From: Bacillota bacterium
GTDB lineage: Bacteria; Sysuimicrobiota; Sysuimicrobiia; Sysuimicrobiales; Segetimicrobiaceae
Length of the DNA stretch: 50,201 bases
Direction of reading: 5' to 3'
NCBI GenBank assembly: GCA_021324975.1
Contig: JAJPIA010000091.1
Span: 1-50,201, forward strand
How positions within the stretch are numbered: position 1 is the first letter of the stretch; each line of letters starts with the position of its first letter. The translations under genes and the position numbers were made by a program. A model generated the notes under the pieces. The model was not told the DNA's origin, searched no databases, and was given only the letters and a program-made list of their open reading frames with translations. Of this stretch, positions 49,300 to 50,201 are shown one piece after another.

Positions 49300-49566
49300 T
49301 TACGCGGGCTGATCGACGGTCTGAGCCTGTGAGGCCTGTACTTCCCCCGGATCTTTCTTTAGAGTGACGGGCGTTCTTCGTGATTCCAGGTGAAGCCTCC
49401 CCGAAGCCAGCTCTTCGATGGCAATGAGCACAGGATTGCGCCTGGTTGTCTCGATGGCGGGCAGATCTCCCGCAATCAACTGCTGTGCCCGAATGGCCAC
49501 CACATTCACGAGGGCGTACCGTGCTGAAACCTTGGTCAGCAGTTCCTCCAGCGGCGGTGTGTGCAT
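49300..49566 (-). CDS. rpoZ: RNA polymerase omega subunit
   Basis: An 88-residue omega subunit, which helps assemble RNA polymerase by binding beta-prime. The core KVSARYALVNVVAIRAQQLI matches the family pattern (SRYALVLVVAKRARQL), followed by NPVLIAIEELASGRLHLE. The frame is open to 49617, but the ATG at 49566, with GAGGGAGA just upstream, fits the family N terminus. The tail is Gln/Thr-rich and slightly long. The usual partner gmk is not next to it; its upstream neighbour is groEL on the same strand. Confidence 0.9.
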   Translation of the reverse strand: MHTPPLEELLTKVSARYALVNVVAIRAQQLIAGDLPAIETTRRNPVLIAIEELASGRLHLESRRTPVTLKKDPGEVQASQAQTVDQPA

Positions 49567-49790
49567 CGTCTCCCTCTCAAGACGCGTGGTATGTCGCATG
49601 TCGCGGTAGGAATACACAGCCTCGTCCGGGCGTCTCGAGATAACCCGGCAGGATGCGCTTGCGTAAACAGGAGAGCTTCAGTGACCTTACGCCCAGAACC
49701 CGACCAGCTTGGCCTCAGAAGAGATCGAAGAAAGGGCGAACCTCGCGGACTGGTTCCTGGAACTCATGACGACCCCTCGCAGGCACACGA

Positions 49791-50201
49791 TTACATGTCC
49801 ATGTCCTCCGGGTTGTAGCCGCCCGGGGTGGCCGCCGCCGCATTCTTCTTGCCCTTCTCCGCGACGAGGGCCTCGGTCGTGAGGAGCAGACTCGCCACGC
49901 TCGCGGCGTTCTGCAGCGCCAGCCGCGTGACCTTCGTCGCGTCAATGATGCCTGCCTTCAGCATGTCAGTGTAGCGGTCCGCGGCGACGTCGTAGCCGAT
50001 GCCATGCTTTTCCGACTTGATCCGCTCGACGACAACCGCACCCTCCAAGCCGGCGTTCGCCGCCAGCCACTTGGTTGGTTCCTCGATGGCCTTGCGGACG
50101 ATGTTGACGCCGCTCTTCTCGTCGGTATCATCGGCGTCCACCTTGTCCAGGGCCTTCGCGATGTTGAGCAAAGCCACCCCGCCTCCGGGGACGATCCCCT
50201 C
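49791..50201 (-). CDS. groEL: Chaperonin GroEL, C-terminal part (gene runs off the right edge)
   Basis: About 136 residues of the end of GroEL: EGIVPGGGVALLN, EEPTKWLAANAGLEGAVVVE, IGYDVAADRYTDMLKAGIID, TKVTRLALQNAASVASLLLT and TEALVAEK. The coding frame continues beyond 50201, so the start is not in the window. The tail ends in GGYNPEDMDM and lacks the Gly-Gly-Met repeats common at GroEL C termini, a variation also found in some additional GroEL copies. The 173 bases between its stop and 49618 show no gene. Confidence 0.96.
   Translation of the reverse strand, partial: EGIVPGGGVALLNIAKALDKVDADDTDEKSGVNIVRKAIEEPTKWLAANAGLEGAVVVERIKSEKHGIGYDVAADRYTDMLKAGIIDATKVTRLALQNAASVASLLLTTEALVAEKGKKNAAAATPGGYNPEDMDM

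Overview
The window is a high-GC bacterial chromosome segment. It carries rpoZ, the 3' part of groEL, queG, three tRNA genes with encoded CCA ends and many small catabolic operons. No 16S or other taxonomic marker is present. The gene mix (SMP-30/OtnK sugar-acid genes, family-5 ABC importers, a SpoIIE-type phosphatase with RsbW- and RsbV-like domains, DUF2630) suggests an uncultured, metabolically versatile lineage near Chloroflexota, Actinomycetota, Armatimonadota or a related candidate phylum. That placement is inference. GC differs visibly between blocks: sampled lines are near 80% around 44 kb but nearer 57% around 21 kb, so parts look acquired.

Region 1 (1-15.2 kb) is a carbohydrate-acid island. 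At the extreme left is the start of an insertion sequence resembling the IS256 family. OtnI, OtnK, OtnC and an LtnD-like dehydrogenase form a four-carbon acid-sugar (threonate/erythronate type) pathway ending in dihydroxyacetone phosphate. A leftward gene train follows: SMP-30 lactonase, short-chain dehydrogenase, a broken sugar-isomerase fragment, a Tat-type family-5 binding protein, two permeases, a fused double ATPase and an unusual alanine-racemase-fold enzyme. A GntR repressor diverges from a Gfo/Idh/MocA oxidoreductase across a palindromic operator and a TTGACA promoter.

Region 2 (15.2-26.7 kb) starts with a group II intron (endonuclease-less reverse transcriptase, recognisable domain V). 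Beyond it lies a lower-GC leftward cluster: SelA-like PLP enzyme, M55 D-aminopeptidase, two dipeptide permeases, a binding protein, a second SelA-like enzyme, an amidase and a low-molecular-weight phosphatase. The cluster looks like a D-amino-acid peptide or amide scavenging system. It has no ATPase of its own; the fused ATPase of region 1 is a candidate partner.

Region 3 (26.7-37.5 kb) is mixed. It has a DJ-1/PfpI and YciI pair beside regulator and integrase remnants at tRNA-Ala, a decayed TupA-like ATP-grasp gene, an MFS exporter, tRNA-Ser, two small proteins, and a 1138-residue sensor that joins PAS, GAF, PP2C phosphatase, anti-sigma kinase and STAS domains in one chain. A metallo-beta-lactamase-fold protein has a strong promoter followed by an early terminator in its leader.

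Region 4 (37.5-50.2 kb) holds a formamidase/xanthine phosphoribosyltransferase pair, a CUT1 sugar transporter without ATPase, and a tightly overlapping PP-loop ATPase/queG/CoaB-like operon. It continues with a RidA-family protein, tRNA-Gly with a dead integrase tail, a frameshifted hypothetical gene, a sugar epimerase, a tRNA 3'-end remnant, rpoZ and partial groEL. Both tRNA-Ala and tRNA-Gly have a dead tyrosine-recombinase fragment pointing at their 3' ends, so two old tRNA-integrated elements are probably being erased here.
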